Assembly (NCBI RefSeq): GCF_014198245.1 | Contig: NZ_JACIHE010000038.1 | Coordinates: forward strand, 1 to 50,129 | Reading direction: 5' to 3' | Source: Bradyrhizobium sp. cir1 | GTDB lineage: Bacteria > Pseudomonadota > Alphaproteobacteria > Rhizobiales > Xanthobacteraceae | DNA: 50,129 bases | Translations under genes and position numbers: made by a program | The notes under the pieces: generated by a model | The model's input: the letters and a program-made list of their open reading frames with translations, nothing else | What the model was told of the DNA's origin: nothing | Database searches by the model: none | In this document: in pieces, positions 32,141 through 39,952 of the stretch | How positions within the stretch are numbered: the stretch's first letter is position 1 | Layout: each line of letters opens with the position of its first letter

Positions 32141-32494
32141 TCAGGACAACGGCCGTGCGAAACTGAGCTCGTGGCCGTCGGGGTCGGTGAGATGGAAGTA
32201 GCGCTCACCCCATTCGGCATCGCGCGGCGTGGTCGACGGCTGCCACCCGGCAGCGCGCGCCTGCGCGTAGGTCTCGTCGACATTGGCCACGTAGAAGATG
32301 ACGCGGCCCCACCAGGACCAGCGCTTGTCTTCCGGCTGCGCAGTCAGATTGAGATAGCCGGTGCCGGCGCGAAAGCTCGTGAATGCGGCGGCTTCGCCAC
32401 CATACAGGAGCTCGAACCCCAGCGACCGGTAGAAGTGCACGGCGCGCCCCATGTCATGCGTGCCGAGCGTGATGGCGCTGATGCTTTCGATCAT
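32141..32494 (-). CDS. VOC family protein (glyoxalase/bleomycin-resistance-like)
   Basis: The 117-residue single-module protein shows the pattern ISAITLGTHDMGRAVHFYRSLGFELLYGG at the start and GERYFHLTDPDGHELSFARPL at the end, which carries the His and Glu metal ligands of the glyoxalase I / dioxygenase superfamily. The substrate is unknown. It lies behind the GYD-domain gene on the same strand but separated from it by 107 bases. Confidence 0.88.
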   Translation of the reverse strand: MIESISAITLGTHDMGRAVHFYRSLGFELLYGGEAAAFTSFRAGTGYLNLTAQPEDKRWSWWGRVIFYVANVDETYAQARAAGWQPSTTPRDAEWGERYFHLTDPDGHELSFARPLS

Positions 32495-32636
32495 GTGAGC
32501 TGCTCCGCCGAGAGGGGCCTGGAAGCGATTGTATAGCCGCCTCGTTCAGGTTGACGATGGCCTGGCCCGCCTGACGGCTGGCGAACCTCATTTTGCTCTG
32601 CTATGAGGGGATCGAACCCGTACCCACGGGTTCCGC

Positions 32637-32713
32637 GGTCCCGTAGCTCAGCCGGATAGAGCGACGGTTTCCTAAACCGTAGGTCGGAAGTTCGAGTCTT
32701 CCCGGGATCGCCA
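32637..32713 (+). tRNA. tRNA-Arg (anticodon CCT)
   Basis: A full cloverleaf can be drawn. The acceptor GGTCCCG pairs with CGGGATC (one G-U); the anticodon stem is ACGGT/ACCGT with loop TTCCTAA and anticodon CCT at 32671-32673; the T-arm is GGAAG-TTCGAGT-CTTCC; the discriminator is G and the CCA is encoded. It decodes AGG. A perfect 8-bp hairpin (GAACCCGT/ACGGGTTC, 32614-32633) ends three bases before the mature 5' end, perhaps part of the leader removed by RNase P. Confidence 0.96.
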
Positions 32714-32778
32714 TTCCATAATGCGGCTTTTCAGAATTTTCCGCTGACTCTTTCTCTTCCTCCCGTCAAGTCCCCAAT

Positions 32779-32811
32779 AAAAAAAGATTGGCACGGCTTT
32801 ACGTGCCAATC
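32779..32811 (-). terminator. intrinsic terminator on the minus strand with no known minus gene
   Basis: A perfect 10-bp stem GATTGGCACG / CGTGCCAATC (32786-32795 with 32802-32811) has a 6-base loop and is preceded on the plus strand by seven A, which on the minus strand becomes a T-tract directly after the hairpin. It is therefore a textbook rho-independent terminator for minus-strand transcription. No minus-strand gene lies immediately upstream of it, since the SPFH gene there is on the plus strand. Confidence 0.75.
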
Positions 32812-32912
32812 GGCTTGCGCGGCGGGTTCCCTGTTCACATCTGCGCTCCCGCAATTCTGGGGTGTGGCCTTGGTTAACAAGGTCGTCCAGTTGCGAATTT
32901 TGGAGATGAGCT

Positions 32913-34928
32913 ATGGACCTCAATGGTTTCAATGGCGCCTGGCTGATCCAGCCGGGGCTGTGGGCCGCGGCAGCGATTGCGTTCGTCATCCTGCTGCGCC
33001 TTGCCAATATCTTTCGTTACATTCCGAACAACCAGGTCGGCATCGTCGAGAAGCTATGGTCGACCTCGGGATCGATCGACGGCGGCTTCATCGCGCTGAA
33101 CGGTGAAGCCGGTTACGAGCCGGAAGTGCTGCGCGGCGGCCTGCACGTGTTCTTTCCGTTCATGTACCGCATCCACAAATCGGATCTGGTCACGGTCGGA
33201 CAGGGCAAGATCGCCTATGTGTTCGCGCGCGACGGCGCGCCGCTTGGCGCATCGCAGGTGCTCGGCGCCAACGACAGCGAGGACAGGTCGGATTTCCAGG
33301 ACGCGCGGCGTTTCCTGCTCGGCGGCGGCCAGAAGGGGCCGCAGCGCAAGATCCTGCGCGAGGGTACCTATGCGATCAACACGACGCAGTTCGCGATCAT
33401 CACCGACGATCGCGTCTACGGCCATGCCCTGAGCGAGCAGGAGCGCGGCGTGCTCGACGCCATGCAGCTCACCATCGCCGAGCGCTGGGGCTTTGCACCC
33501 GTCGTGCTCGCGGCCGATCACGACCTCGTCGGCATTGTCACCGTGCATGACGGCCCGTCGCTGCCATCAGGCGAGATCATCGCGCCCGAGGTCGGCACTG
33601 ACCTCCGCGACGAGGCGACCTTTCACAACAATTTCCAGGAGCCCGAGAAATTCCTGGCCGCCGGCGGCTATCGTGGCCGGCAGCTGCAGATCATCGTCGA
33701 GGGCACCTGGTACATCAACCGCCTGTTCGCAACCGTCGAGGCGGTGCCGAAGACGGTGATCCCGGTCGGCAATGTCGGCGTCGTCATCTTCTACACCGGC
33801 CCGCACAGCGACGACGTCTCCGGCGAGCAGTATCGCCACGGCGAGCTCGTGGTGAACGGCGGCCGCGGTGTCTGGAAGGATCCGCTCCTGCCCGGCAAAT
33901 ACGCGTTCAACACCTATGCCGGCAAGATCGAGATCATCCCGACCGTCAACTTCATCCTGAAATGGGTGCGCGGCGAGGTCGGTGCGATGAAGCTCGACGA
34001 GAACCTGTCGGAGATCTCGCTGATCACCAGGGATGCGTTCGAGCCGACGCTGCCGCTCTCGGTGGTGATGCATATCGACTACAAGAAAGCGCCGATGATC
34101 ATCCAGCGCTTCGGCGACGTGAAGAAGCTGGTCGAGCAGACACTCGACCCGATGGTCAGCGCCTTCTTCAAGAACATCGCGCAGAAGATGACGCTGATCG
34201 AGCTGCTGCAGAACAGGGCCTCGATCCAGGAGGAATCGGCCGCGCAGATGAAGGCGAAGTTCGAGAGCTACTCTCTCGACCTCCAGGAAGTGCTGATCGG
34301 CACGCCGCGCGCGGCGGCCGGCGATCACACCATCGAGAACATCCTGATCCAGCTCCGTTCGCGCCAGATCGCGCGCGAGCAGATCGAGACCTATCAGGAG
34401 CAGGAGAAGGCCGCGGTACAGGAGCGCGCGCTCAACGAGGCCAAGGCAACGGCGGCGGCACAATCGGCGCTGACGCAGTCCCTCATTCAGATCAAGGTGA
34501 ACGAGAACGAGGGCGCAGCCGCACTCGCCCGCGCGCAGAAGGACGCCGAGACCCGCAAGGTGACGGCGGCCGCGGTCGGTCAGCAGTCGCGGCTCGAAGG
34601 CCAGGGCGAAGCTGATCGCGTGCTTGCGGTCGGCACCGCCAACGCCCAGGCGACCAAGCTCGCGGTCGACGCCTATGGCGGACCTGAGTTCAGGCTGGCC
34701 GAGCAGAACTTCGCGAAGTTCGCGGAGGCGCTGACCAAGATCAACCAGCCGCTGGTGCCGCAATTCCTGATGTCGGGCGGACAGGGCCAGGAGAGCAGCA
34801 ATGCTGGGCTGATCCCGACCGCGATGCTGAGCTCGATGTTCGGCCGCATGATGCCCGATGCCCTGGAGCGGCTGAAGGAGGAGGCGCCGAAGGCGGCCCG
34901 CAAGCCGAACGGACAGGATGCCCGCTGA
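32913..34928 (+). CDS. SPFH/Band 7 (flotillin-like) membrane protein
   Basis: The 671-residue protein has one N-terminal membrane segment (about 12-34), then repeated Band-7-like beta segments (YIPNNQVGIVEKLWS, LREGTYAINTTQFAIITDD, VEGTWYINRLFATVEAVPKTVIPVGNVGVVI) and a helical part with RDAFEPTLPLSVVMHIDYKK. A long coiled-coil follows from about residue 490 to 580, rich in Ala, Glu and Gln, and the tail contains SMFGRMMPDALERLK. Flotillin-like proteins form membrane scaffolds. The length and duplicated N-terminal beta region are larger than YqiK or simple flotillins. GGAG precedes the ATG. Function beyond scaffolding is unknown. Confidence 0.88.
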   Translation: MDLNGFNGAWLIQPGLWAAAAIAFVILLRLANIFRYIPNNQVGIVEKLWSTSGSIDGGFIALNGEAGYEPEVLRGGLHVFFPFMYRIHKSDLVTVGQGKIAYVFARDGAPLGASQVLGANDSEDRSDFQDARRFLLGGGQKGPQRKILREGTYAINTTQFAIITDDRVYGHALSEQERGVLDAMQLTIAERWGFAPVVLAADHDLVGIVTVHDGPSLPSGEIIAPEVGTDLRDEATFHNNFQEPEKFLAAGGYRGRQLQIIVEGTWYINRLFATVEAVPKTVIPVGNVGVVIFYTGPHSDDVSGEQYRHGELVVNGGRGVWKDPLLPGKYAFNTYAGKIEIIPTVNFILKWVRGEVGAMKLDENLSEISLITRDAFEPTLPLSVVMHIDYKKAPMIIQRFGDVKKLVEQTLDPMVSAFFKNIAQKMTLIELLQNRASIQEESAAQMKAKFESYSLDLQEVLIGTPRAAAGDHTIENILIQLRSRQIAREQIETYQEQEKAAVQERALNEAKATAAAQSALTQSLIQIKVNENEGAAALARAQKDAETRKVTAAAVGQQSRLEGQGEADRVLAVGTANAQATKLAVDAYGGPEFRLAEQNFAKFAEALTKINQPLVPQFLMSGGQGQESSNAGLIPTAMLSSMFGRMMPDALERLKEEAPKAARKPNGQDAR

Positions 34929-34965
34929 TTTGCTTGGCTGGTGTGAAAATTGCTAACAGAAGCGG

Positions 34966-34993
34966 CCGGGCTGGAAGGCACCTTCCAGCCCGG
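34966..34993. terminator. strong hairpin after the SPFH gene
   Basis: CCGGGCTGGAAGG and CCTTCCAGCCCGG are exact reverse complements separated by CA, 38 bases after the SPFH stop and 32 before the amidohydrolase start. No T-tract follows, so termination would be rho-assisted or partial; it may also protect the 3' end. Confidence 0.5.
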
Positions 34994-35025
34994 TCCATGC
35001 CTGTCCTTTGCCATATCCGGAGACC

Positions 35026-36168
35026 ATGATGCCTTTTGACTTGATCCTGCGCGGCGGGCGGGTCGTTGACCCCTCTCAGAAGCTCGACGCCGTGACGGAT
35101 GTCGCATTTTCGAACGGCAAGGTCGCCGCGATCGGCAGCGGGCTCAAGGCGGATCCGGGCACGGATGTGCGCGACGTTTCGAAATACATCGTCACGCCGG
35201 GGCTGATCGATCTGCACACCCATGTCTATTGGGGCGGTACCTCGCTCGGCATCGATGCCGAGGAGTTCTGCCGCCTCTCCGGCGTCACCACGGCGGTGGA
35301 CACCGGCAGCGCCGGTCCCGGCAATTTCGCGGGTTTTCGCAAGCATGTGATCGAGCCGAGCCAGGTCCGCATTCTCGCTTATCTGCACGTCTCGCATGCC
35401 GGCATCTTCGGCTTCTCGCACCGGATCATGGTCGGCGAGAGCGAGGAGCTGCGGTTGATGAATCCGATCGAGGCGGCCAAGGTGGCCGATGCCAACCGCG
35501 ATCTCATCGTCGGCATCAAGGTGCGCGTGGGCTTGCATTCCTCGGGCACCTCAGGGCTGGTGCCGCTCGACATCGCGCTCGAGGTCGCCAACGAGGTCGG
35601 CATGCCCCTGATGGCGCATATCGACCATCCGCCGCCGAGCTATGAAGAGGTGCTGGCGCGCCTGCGCCCCGGCGACGTGCTGACCCACGCGTTCCGTCCC
35701 TTCCCCAACACGCCCGCGACCGCGCAGGGCACGGTGAAGAAGGTGGTGCTGGACGCGCGCGAGCGCGGCGTGCTGTTCGACATCGGCCACGGCAAGGGCT
35801 CGTTCGCGTTCAAGACCGCGCGCGCCATGCTCGCCAACGGTTTCTATCCGGACACGATCTCCTCGGACATCCATCAGCTTTGCATCGATGGCCCCGCCTT
35901 CGACCAGGTCACGACCATGTCGAAATTCCTGTGCATGGGCATGGAGCTGTCCGATGTGGTCGCGGCCTCGACGGTGAACGCGGCGATGGCGCTGCGCCGC
36001 CCCGAACTCGGCAGCCTCAAGCCCGGCAGCGTCGGCGACGCCACGCTTGTCACGGTCAGGCAGGGTCAGTTCGACTATGAGGACGTCGTCGGCGAGCACC
36101 TGATCGGCGATCGCAAGATCGTCTCGGAGGGCGTCGTCATCGGCGGCCGCTGGTGGCATCCGAACTGA
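35026..36168 (+). CDS. amidohydrolase/deacetylase family metallohydrolase
   Basis: The 380-residue protein belongs to the dihydroorotase-like amidohydrolases: FDLILRGGRVVDPSQKLDAVTDVAF at the N-terminus, the metal pair in GLIDLHTHVYWGG, Lys in VGIKVRVGLHSSG (probably the carboxylated bridge), His in MAHIDHPPPS and VLTHAFRPFPNT, and Asp in ISSDIHQL. Members deacetylate or hydrolyse cyclic amides; the substrate is not evident. Two ATG codons (35026 and 35029) follow GGAG; the second has the better spacing. Convergent with the TlpA-like gene, leaving only seven bases between them. Confidence 0.88.
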   Translation: MMPFDLILRGGRVVDPSQKLDAVTDVAFSNGKVAAIGSGLKADPGTDVRDVSKYIVTPGLIDLHTHVYWGGTSLGIDAEEFCRLSGVTTAVDTGSAGPGNFAGFRKHVIEPSQVRILAYLHVSHAGIFGFSHRIMVGESEELRLMNPIEAAKVADANRDLIVGIKVRVGLHSSGTSGLVPLDIALEVANEVGMPLMAHIDHPPPSYEEVLARLRPGDVLTHAFRPFPNTPATAQGTVKKVVLDARERGVLFDIGHGKGSFAFKTARAMLANGFYPDTISSDIHQLCIDGPAFDQVTTMSKFLCMGMELSDVVAASTVNAAMALRRPELGSLKPGSVGDATLVTVRQGQFDYEDVVGEHLIGDRKIVSEGVVIGGRWWHPN

Positions 36169-36175
36169 GACGGCA

Positions 36176-36769
36176 CTAACCCTGTTCGCGATAGAATTGC
36201 AGCAGCCGCGCGCCCGCGGGTGAGAGCCAGTCGGGCGCCCCAGTGATGTAGCCCTCGACGCGTCCGCTCGTTCCGACCAGATAGGTGATGGGCATGCCGA
36301 CCAGCGAGAACGTCGTGGTCGATGCTTCGGCCGCCGCGCCGTAGCTGTCGGCATGGCAGGCGAGGTACTGCACGGCGAGGCCGCCGAGAAATGCGCGGAT
36401 CTTGCGCAGGTCTTTGGTGTCCGTGCAGATCGCGACGATGTCGAGCCGGTTGGGCCGCGCGCCCGCAAGGCTTGCGAGCATCGGCAGATCGAGCTTGCAG
36501 GCCGCGCACCAGGTCGCCCAGAAGTTCACCAATGTGATGTGGCCCGGCTTTGCCGTCACGATGACGTCCTTGCCGTGCACGTCCTGAAGCCTGAGCTGCG
36601 GCATCAATGCGCGCGGGCGGACCACCGTGAACTGGCTGCGGCCGGCCTCGAACACCGGCGGCCAGCTGTCCTGCGCGCGGGCCGCGCCCGGGACAGCGAG
36701 CGAGGCTGCCGCAGCCATCAGCATCGATCGCCGCGACAGCGCAACGCCTTCGCGTGCCGCCCTACGCAT
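36176..36769 (-). CDS. Tat-exported TlpA-like thioredoxin
   Basis: The 197-residue protein has an N-terminal SRRSMLMAAAASLAVPGAARA, a plausible twin-arginine signal, and a thioredoxin fold of the TlpA/ResA type: LVNFWATWCAACKLDLPMLASL with Cys88 and Cys91, and the cis-Pro loop GMPITYLV. A third Cys lies in VAICTDTKD and a fourth in LACHADSYG. It would act as a periplasmic thiol-disulfide reductant. It overlaps the DsrE-like gene by eight bases and ends the DoxX-DsrE-TlpA operon, so its partner is probably one of these two. Confidence 0.88.
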   Translation of the reverse strand: MRRAAREGVALSRRSMLMAAAASLAVPGAARAQDSWPPVFEAGRSQFTVVRPRALMPQLRLQDVHGKDVIVTAKPGHITLVNFWATWCAACKLDLPMLASLAGARPNRLDIVAICTDTKDLRKIRAFLGGLAVQYLACHADSYGAAAEASTTTFSLVGMPITYLVGTSGRVEGYITGAPDWLSPAGARLLQFYREQG

Positions 36770-37223
36770 GGATATAAGCCCAGCCCTTCAATTGCAGATC
36801 GACGACGCGCCCGATCCCGAACGGGACGAGGCTCGCACCCGGGATCAGCGGGATGGAGATCTGCTCCTTGGCTTCCGCGATCGCTTTGGACGAAGCGCAC
36901 GTGCTGTAGGTGAGGTTGGGCACCGACTGCCGCAGTGTCGCGAGCGGCTCGACCAGTGGGGTCTTGTCCGCGCGGAAGACGTCGATGCCCTTGCCGTTGG
37001 CGACGATCTCGATCAGCAGCCGCGCGCCCCTGTCGGCAAAATGCCTGGAGAGGTTGGCCGAGTAGCTGATCGCATGACCCATGACGTAGGGCTCGTTGCT
37101 GTCGATCAGGATCACGACACCGTCGAGGCGATCCTCCTTGGCCGCGGCGGTGCCGCCGGCCGTGAGGATCGATACGCCGGCGAGCAGGCCCCTGCGGGAC
37201 AAACGATTGAAAAGTGTCGTCAC
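36762..37223 (-). CDS. Tat-exported DsrE/F-like protein
   Basis: The 153-residue protein begins with a twin-arginine type leader (LSRRGLLAGVSILTAGGTAAA) and continues as a DsrE-like fold: GVVILIDSNEPYVMGHAISYSANLSRHFADRGARLLIEIVANGKGI and NLTYSTCASSKAIAEAKEQISIPLIPGASLVPFGIGRVVDLQLKGW. The single Cys in YSTCASS is at the place of the sulfur-carrying Cys of DsrE-type proteins. Export of such a protein suggests a periplasmic sulfur or thiol relay. Start GTG 37223. Middle gene of the operon with DoxX (21 bases upstream) and TlpA-like (overlapping). Confidence 0.85.
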   Translation of the reverse strand: MTTLFNRLSRRGLLAGVSILTAGGTAAAKEDRLDGVVILIDSNEPYVMGHAISYSANLSRHFADRGARLLIEIVANGKGIDVFRADKTPLVEPLATLRQSVPNLTYSTCASSKAIAEAKEQISIPLIPGASLVPFGIGRVVDLQLKGWAYIHA

Positions 37224-37244
37224 GTTAGCGTGCCCGCTATCGCA

Positions 37245-37673
37245 TCAGAACTGGCGCGGTGCGATCGGCGCTTTGCTGTTACGTCCCCACAGCACGAAGA
37301 GGCTGAGCGCGAGCAGGACGAGGTTGAGCGGTGTTGTCGCAGCTTCGCCGCGCGAGAGATGGAAGACGAATGCGAACACCTGCAGCACGGAGCAGCCTAG
37401 CGCGGCCAACACAGTCAGTCGCGGCAGGATCCGGGTCAGGGCCGGCAGAAGAATGCCGATGCCACCGGCGAGATCGACCAGGGCGACGGAACGGACGAAC
37501 GTTGGGGAATACTCGCCCGCAAATGGCATCATCGCGGCTAGCTGCGGAATCGGCGTGGTCAGCTTGACGAACCCCGCCGAGACGAAGACGGCGGCGAGGA
37601 CGATCTGGGCGGCCCAGAGGCCGATGCGGAGGGCGCGGCCGGGGGTGGCGGTCTCGAAGGTGGTGGTGGACAT
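37245..37673 (-). CDS. DoxX family membrane protein
   Basis: The 142-residue protein has four membrane segments with DoxX-family text: GLWAAQIVLAAVFVSAGFVKLTTPIPQLAAMMPF, then FVRSVALVDLAGGIGILLPALT and VLAALGCSVLQVFAFVFHLSRGE. DoxX was named for thiosulfate:quinone oxidoreductase subunits of archaea; bacterial members are varied membrane redox or respiratory partners. I chose ATG 37673 over an upstream frame because the leader is then short and hydrophilic (MSTTTFETATPGR). First gene of the three-gene operon; divergent LysR gene 103 bases away. Confidence 0.9.
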   Translation of the reverse strand: MSTTTFETATPGRALRIGLWAAQIVLAAVFVSAGFVKLTTPIPQLAAMMPFAGEYSPTFVRSVALVDLAGGIGILLPALTRILPRLTVLAALGCSVLQVFAFVFHLSRGEAATTPLNLVLLALSLFVLWGRNSKAPIAPRQF

Positions 37674-37701
37674 GACGGTTCTCCAGAATGTGAGGGTTGC
37701 C

Positions 37702-37714
37702 ACCATTTGATGGT
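37702..37714. promoter_or_regulatory. palindrome ACCAT-TTG-ATGGT, candidate LysR site
   Basis: A perfect 5-bp inverted repeat lies between divergent doxX-operon and LysR genes, where a LysR autoregulator normally binds. It is short, so the evidence is mainly its position. Confidence 0.35.
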
Positions 37715-37776
37715 TTCACTGTTTTTGATCATTATCGGTTCCGGGATAGGTTCATTTCCTGGATGTTGATGATCTG

Positions 37777-38661
37777 ATGGATACGCTGGTCAGCATGAGG
37801 GTGTTTTGCCTGGTCGCCGAGCTGAAGAGCTTTGCGGCTGCGGCGCAGCGCCTGCGCATCTCCCCCGCCATGGCGAGCAAGCATGTGATGCAGCTCGAGA
37901 AGCGGCTGGGCACGCGGCTGCTCAACCGGACCAGCCGCCGCGTCAGCCTGAGCGAAAGCGGCGCGCTCTATTTCGAGCAGGCGCGGCAGATGCTGGATTC
38001 GCTCGACGAGGTCGAGGCTGCCGTCAGCAAGGCGACCGTCGTACCGCGCGGTACGCTGCGCCTGACCGCGCCGGTGTGGATGGTGAACACGATCTTCGCA
38101 CGCGTACTGGCGGCTTATCAGGCGCGATATCCGGATGTGCGCCTCGACATCGATCTCAGCGGCCGACTGGTCAACCTCGTGGAAGAGGGGTTCGATCTCG
38201 CTCTGCGCGCGACCGCCGCGCCCGACGAGGCGCTGATCGCGCGCCCCATCACCAACGTTCCCTTCTACATGGTCGCCGCGCCGGCCTACCTCAAACGCGC
38301 AGGGCGCCCGGCCAGAATCGCCGACATGGCCGGCCACGCGCTGTTGCAATACGCGCTTTATCCCGGCGAGAGCTTCTCTTTCCAGGGCGAGAACGGCCCC
38401 GAGACCATCAAGCTCGCCCCGGTGCTGCGCAGCGCCAACGAGACGCTGCTGCACATGGCCGCGCTCGAAGGCATGGGCCTCGCCTTCCTGCCGAAATGGC
38501 TGGTCGCCGCAGACATCGCTGCGGGGCGTCTCGAACATGTCGTGCCGGACCAGGTCGTCTTCGTCGGCAAGCTGTTCGCGGTCTATCCAAGCCGCAAATA
38601 TCTCTCCGCGAAAGTGCGGACCTTCATCGACTTCATCGCCGCCGACAAGCGGATGAGGTAG
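37777..38661 (+). CDS. LysR family transcriptional regulator
   Basis: The 294-residue protein has the LysR winged helix-turn-helix at the N-terminus (MDTLVSMRVFCLVAELKSFAAAAQRLRISPAMASKHVMQLEKRLGTRLLNRTSRRVSLSESG) and a two-lobe effector domain beginning near residue 90 (GTLRLTAPVWMVNTIFARVLAAYQARYPDVRLDIDLSG). It is divergent from the DoxX-DsrE-TlpA operon with 103 bp between starts, the usual layout for a LysR controlling its neighbour. The effector is unknown, possibly a redox or aromatic compound. Ends six bases before the convergent dehydrogenase gene. Confidence 0.94.
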   Translation: MDTLVSMRVFCLVAELKSFAAAAQRLRISPAMASKHVMQLEKRLGTRLLNRTSRRVSLSESGALYFEQARQMLDSLDEVEAAVSKATVVPRGTLRLTAPVWMVNTIFARVLAAYQARYPDVRLDIDLSGRLVNLVEEGFDLALRATAAPDEALIARPITNVPFYMVAAPAYLKRAGRPARIADMAGHALLQYALYPGESFSFQGENGPETIKLAPVLRSANETLLHMAALEGMGLAFLPKWLVAADIAAGRLEHVVPDQVVFVGKLFAVYPSRKYLSAKVRTFIDFIAADKRMR

Positions 38662-38667
38662 CTGCTC

Positions 38668-39813
38668 CTACAACGACCGCGCGATCAATAGCTTCATGAT
38701 CTCGTTGGTGCCGCCATAGATCTTCTGGATGCGGGAATCGATGAAGATGCGCGAGATCGGGTATTCCTGCATGTAGCCGTAGCCGCCGAACAGCTGCAGG
38801 CATTCGTCGGCAGTCTGGACCTGCTTGTCCGAGCACCAGTATTTCGCCATCGACGCCGTCACGGTGTCGAGATCCTTTGCGATCAGCCGCTCGATGCACC
38901 AGTCCACGAAGACACGCGCGATCATCGCCTCGGTCTTGCGCTCGGCGAGCGTGAAGGCGGTGTTCTGGAAATCCATCAGCGGCTTGCCGAACGCCTTGCG
39001 CTCCTTGGTGTAGTCGATAGTGAGCTTCACCGCGCGCTCCATCGCGGCGACGGCGCCGACCGCGAGCGCGAGGCGCTCCTGCGGCAGTTGCTGCATCAGC
39101 TGGACAAAGCCCTGGCCTTCTTCCCTGCCGAGCAGGTTTTCCGGCGGCACGGTCACGTTGTCGAAGAACAGCTCCGACGTGTCGGAGGCGTGCAGGCCGA
39201 TCTTGTCGAGGTTGCGCCCGCGCTTGTAGCCGTCCGCACCTGAAGTCTCGACCACGATCAGCGAAATGCCCTTCGCGCCGGCCTCGCCGGTGCGCGCGAC
39301 CACGATGACGAGATCGGCGGCCTGGCCGTTGGTGATGAACGTCTTCTGGCCGTTGATGACGTAGGAATTGCCCTGCTTCTTCGCCGTGGTCTTGACGGCC
39401 TGGAGGTCCGAGCCGGTGCCGGGCTCGGTCATGGCGATGGCGCCGACCATCTCGCCCGAGGCCATCTTCGGCAGCCAGCGCTTCTTCTGCTCCTCCGAGC
39501 CGTAATTGAGGATGTAGTGCGCGACGATGGCGCTGTGCACGGAGACGCCGGTGGTCAGCTCCGGCACCGTGCTTTCGAGATCATCGAGCACCGCGGCGTC
39601 ATAGGCAAAGGTTGCACCCAGGCCGCCATATTCCTCCGGCACGCTCGCCAGCAGCGCGCCCATCTCGCCGAGGCCGCGCCAGGCGAAGCGGTCGACCATC
39701 TTCTGCTCGCGCCATTTCTCGGCGTGCGGCGCCAGGTCCTTGGCGAGATATTTCCGGAACTGGTCGCGGAAGACATCGAGCTCTTCGGTCATCCAGGAGG
39801 AGCGGTAGGACAT
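38668..39813 (-). CDS. acyl-CoA dehydrogenase
   Basis: From ATG 39813 the 381-residue flavoenzyme begins MSYRSSWMTEELDVFRDQFRKYLAKDLAPH, has the FAD segment VGAIAMTEPGTGSDLQAVKTTA and YVINGQKTFITNGQAADLVI, and ends ISRIFIDSRIQKIYGGTNEIMKLLIARSL. The usual MCAD-type catalytic Glu (in YEGT) is replaced by Gly (IYGGT), and the base is probably the Glu of LPQERLALA, as in isovaleryl- or long-chain types. It oxidises an acyl-CoA and feeds ETF. Stands alone on this strand; the neighbour upstream is the SDR with a Tat-like leader (139-bp gap). Confidence 0.92.
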   Translation of the reverse strand: MSYRSSWMTEELDVFRDQFRKYLAKDLAPHAEKWREQKMVDRFAWRGLGEMGALLASVPEEYGGLGATFAYDAAVLDDLESTVPELTTGVSVHSAIVAHYILNYGSEEQKKRWLPKMASGEMVGAIAMTEPGTGSDLQAVKTTAKKQGNSYVINGQKTFITNGQAADLVIVVARTGEAGAKGISLIVVETSGADGYKRGRNLDKIGLHASDTSELFFDNVTVPPENLLGREEGQGFVQLMQQLPQERLALAVGAVAAMERAVKLTIDYTKERKAFGKPLMDFQNTAFTLAERKTEAMIARVFVDWCIERLIAKDLDTVTASMAKYWCSDKQVQTADECLQLFGGYGYMQEYPISRIFIDSRIQKIYGGTNEIMKLLIARSL

Positions 39814-39952
39814 GGTTACCTCGATCGGTGATGTCACTTTGCGACTGCCGGAGCGTCAGGCCTGCCACAGCGACCGGTACGGGCGCAAGGCCCGGCGCCT
39901 GTGTTACGTCAATCGAGATCGCATTGAATTGTGTTTTCAGGCTGCGCGGGGT

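Noticed and set aside
32590..32636. Reverse complement of the bases before the tRNA reads like a T-arm (GGGTTCGATCCCC)
   Set aside because: Only three stem pairs form and no other tRNA parts are present; it is explained by the small leader hairpin.
31657..32714. CCCGGGATTGCCAT at 31657-31670 resembles the 3' end of the tRNA-Arg (CCCGGGATCGCCAT), like an att-site pair around the GYD and VOC genes
   Set aside because: Only 14 bases with one mismatch in GC-rich DNA, inside another hairpin, and no integrase or foreign-looking gene between. Chance is likely.
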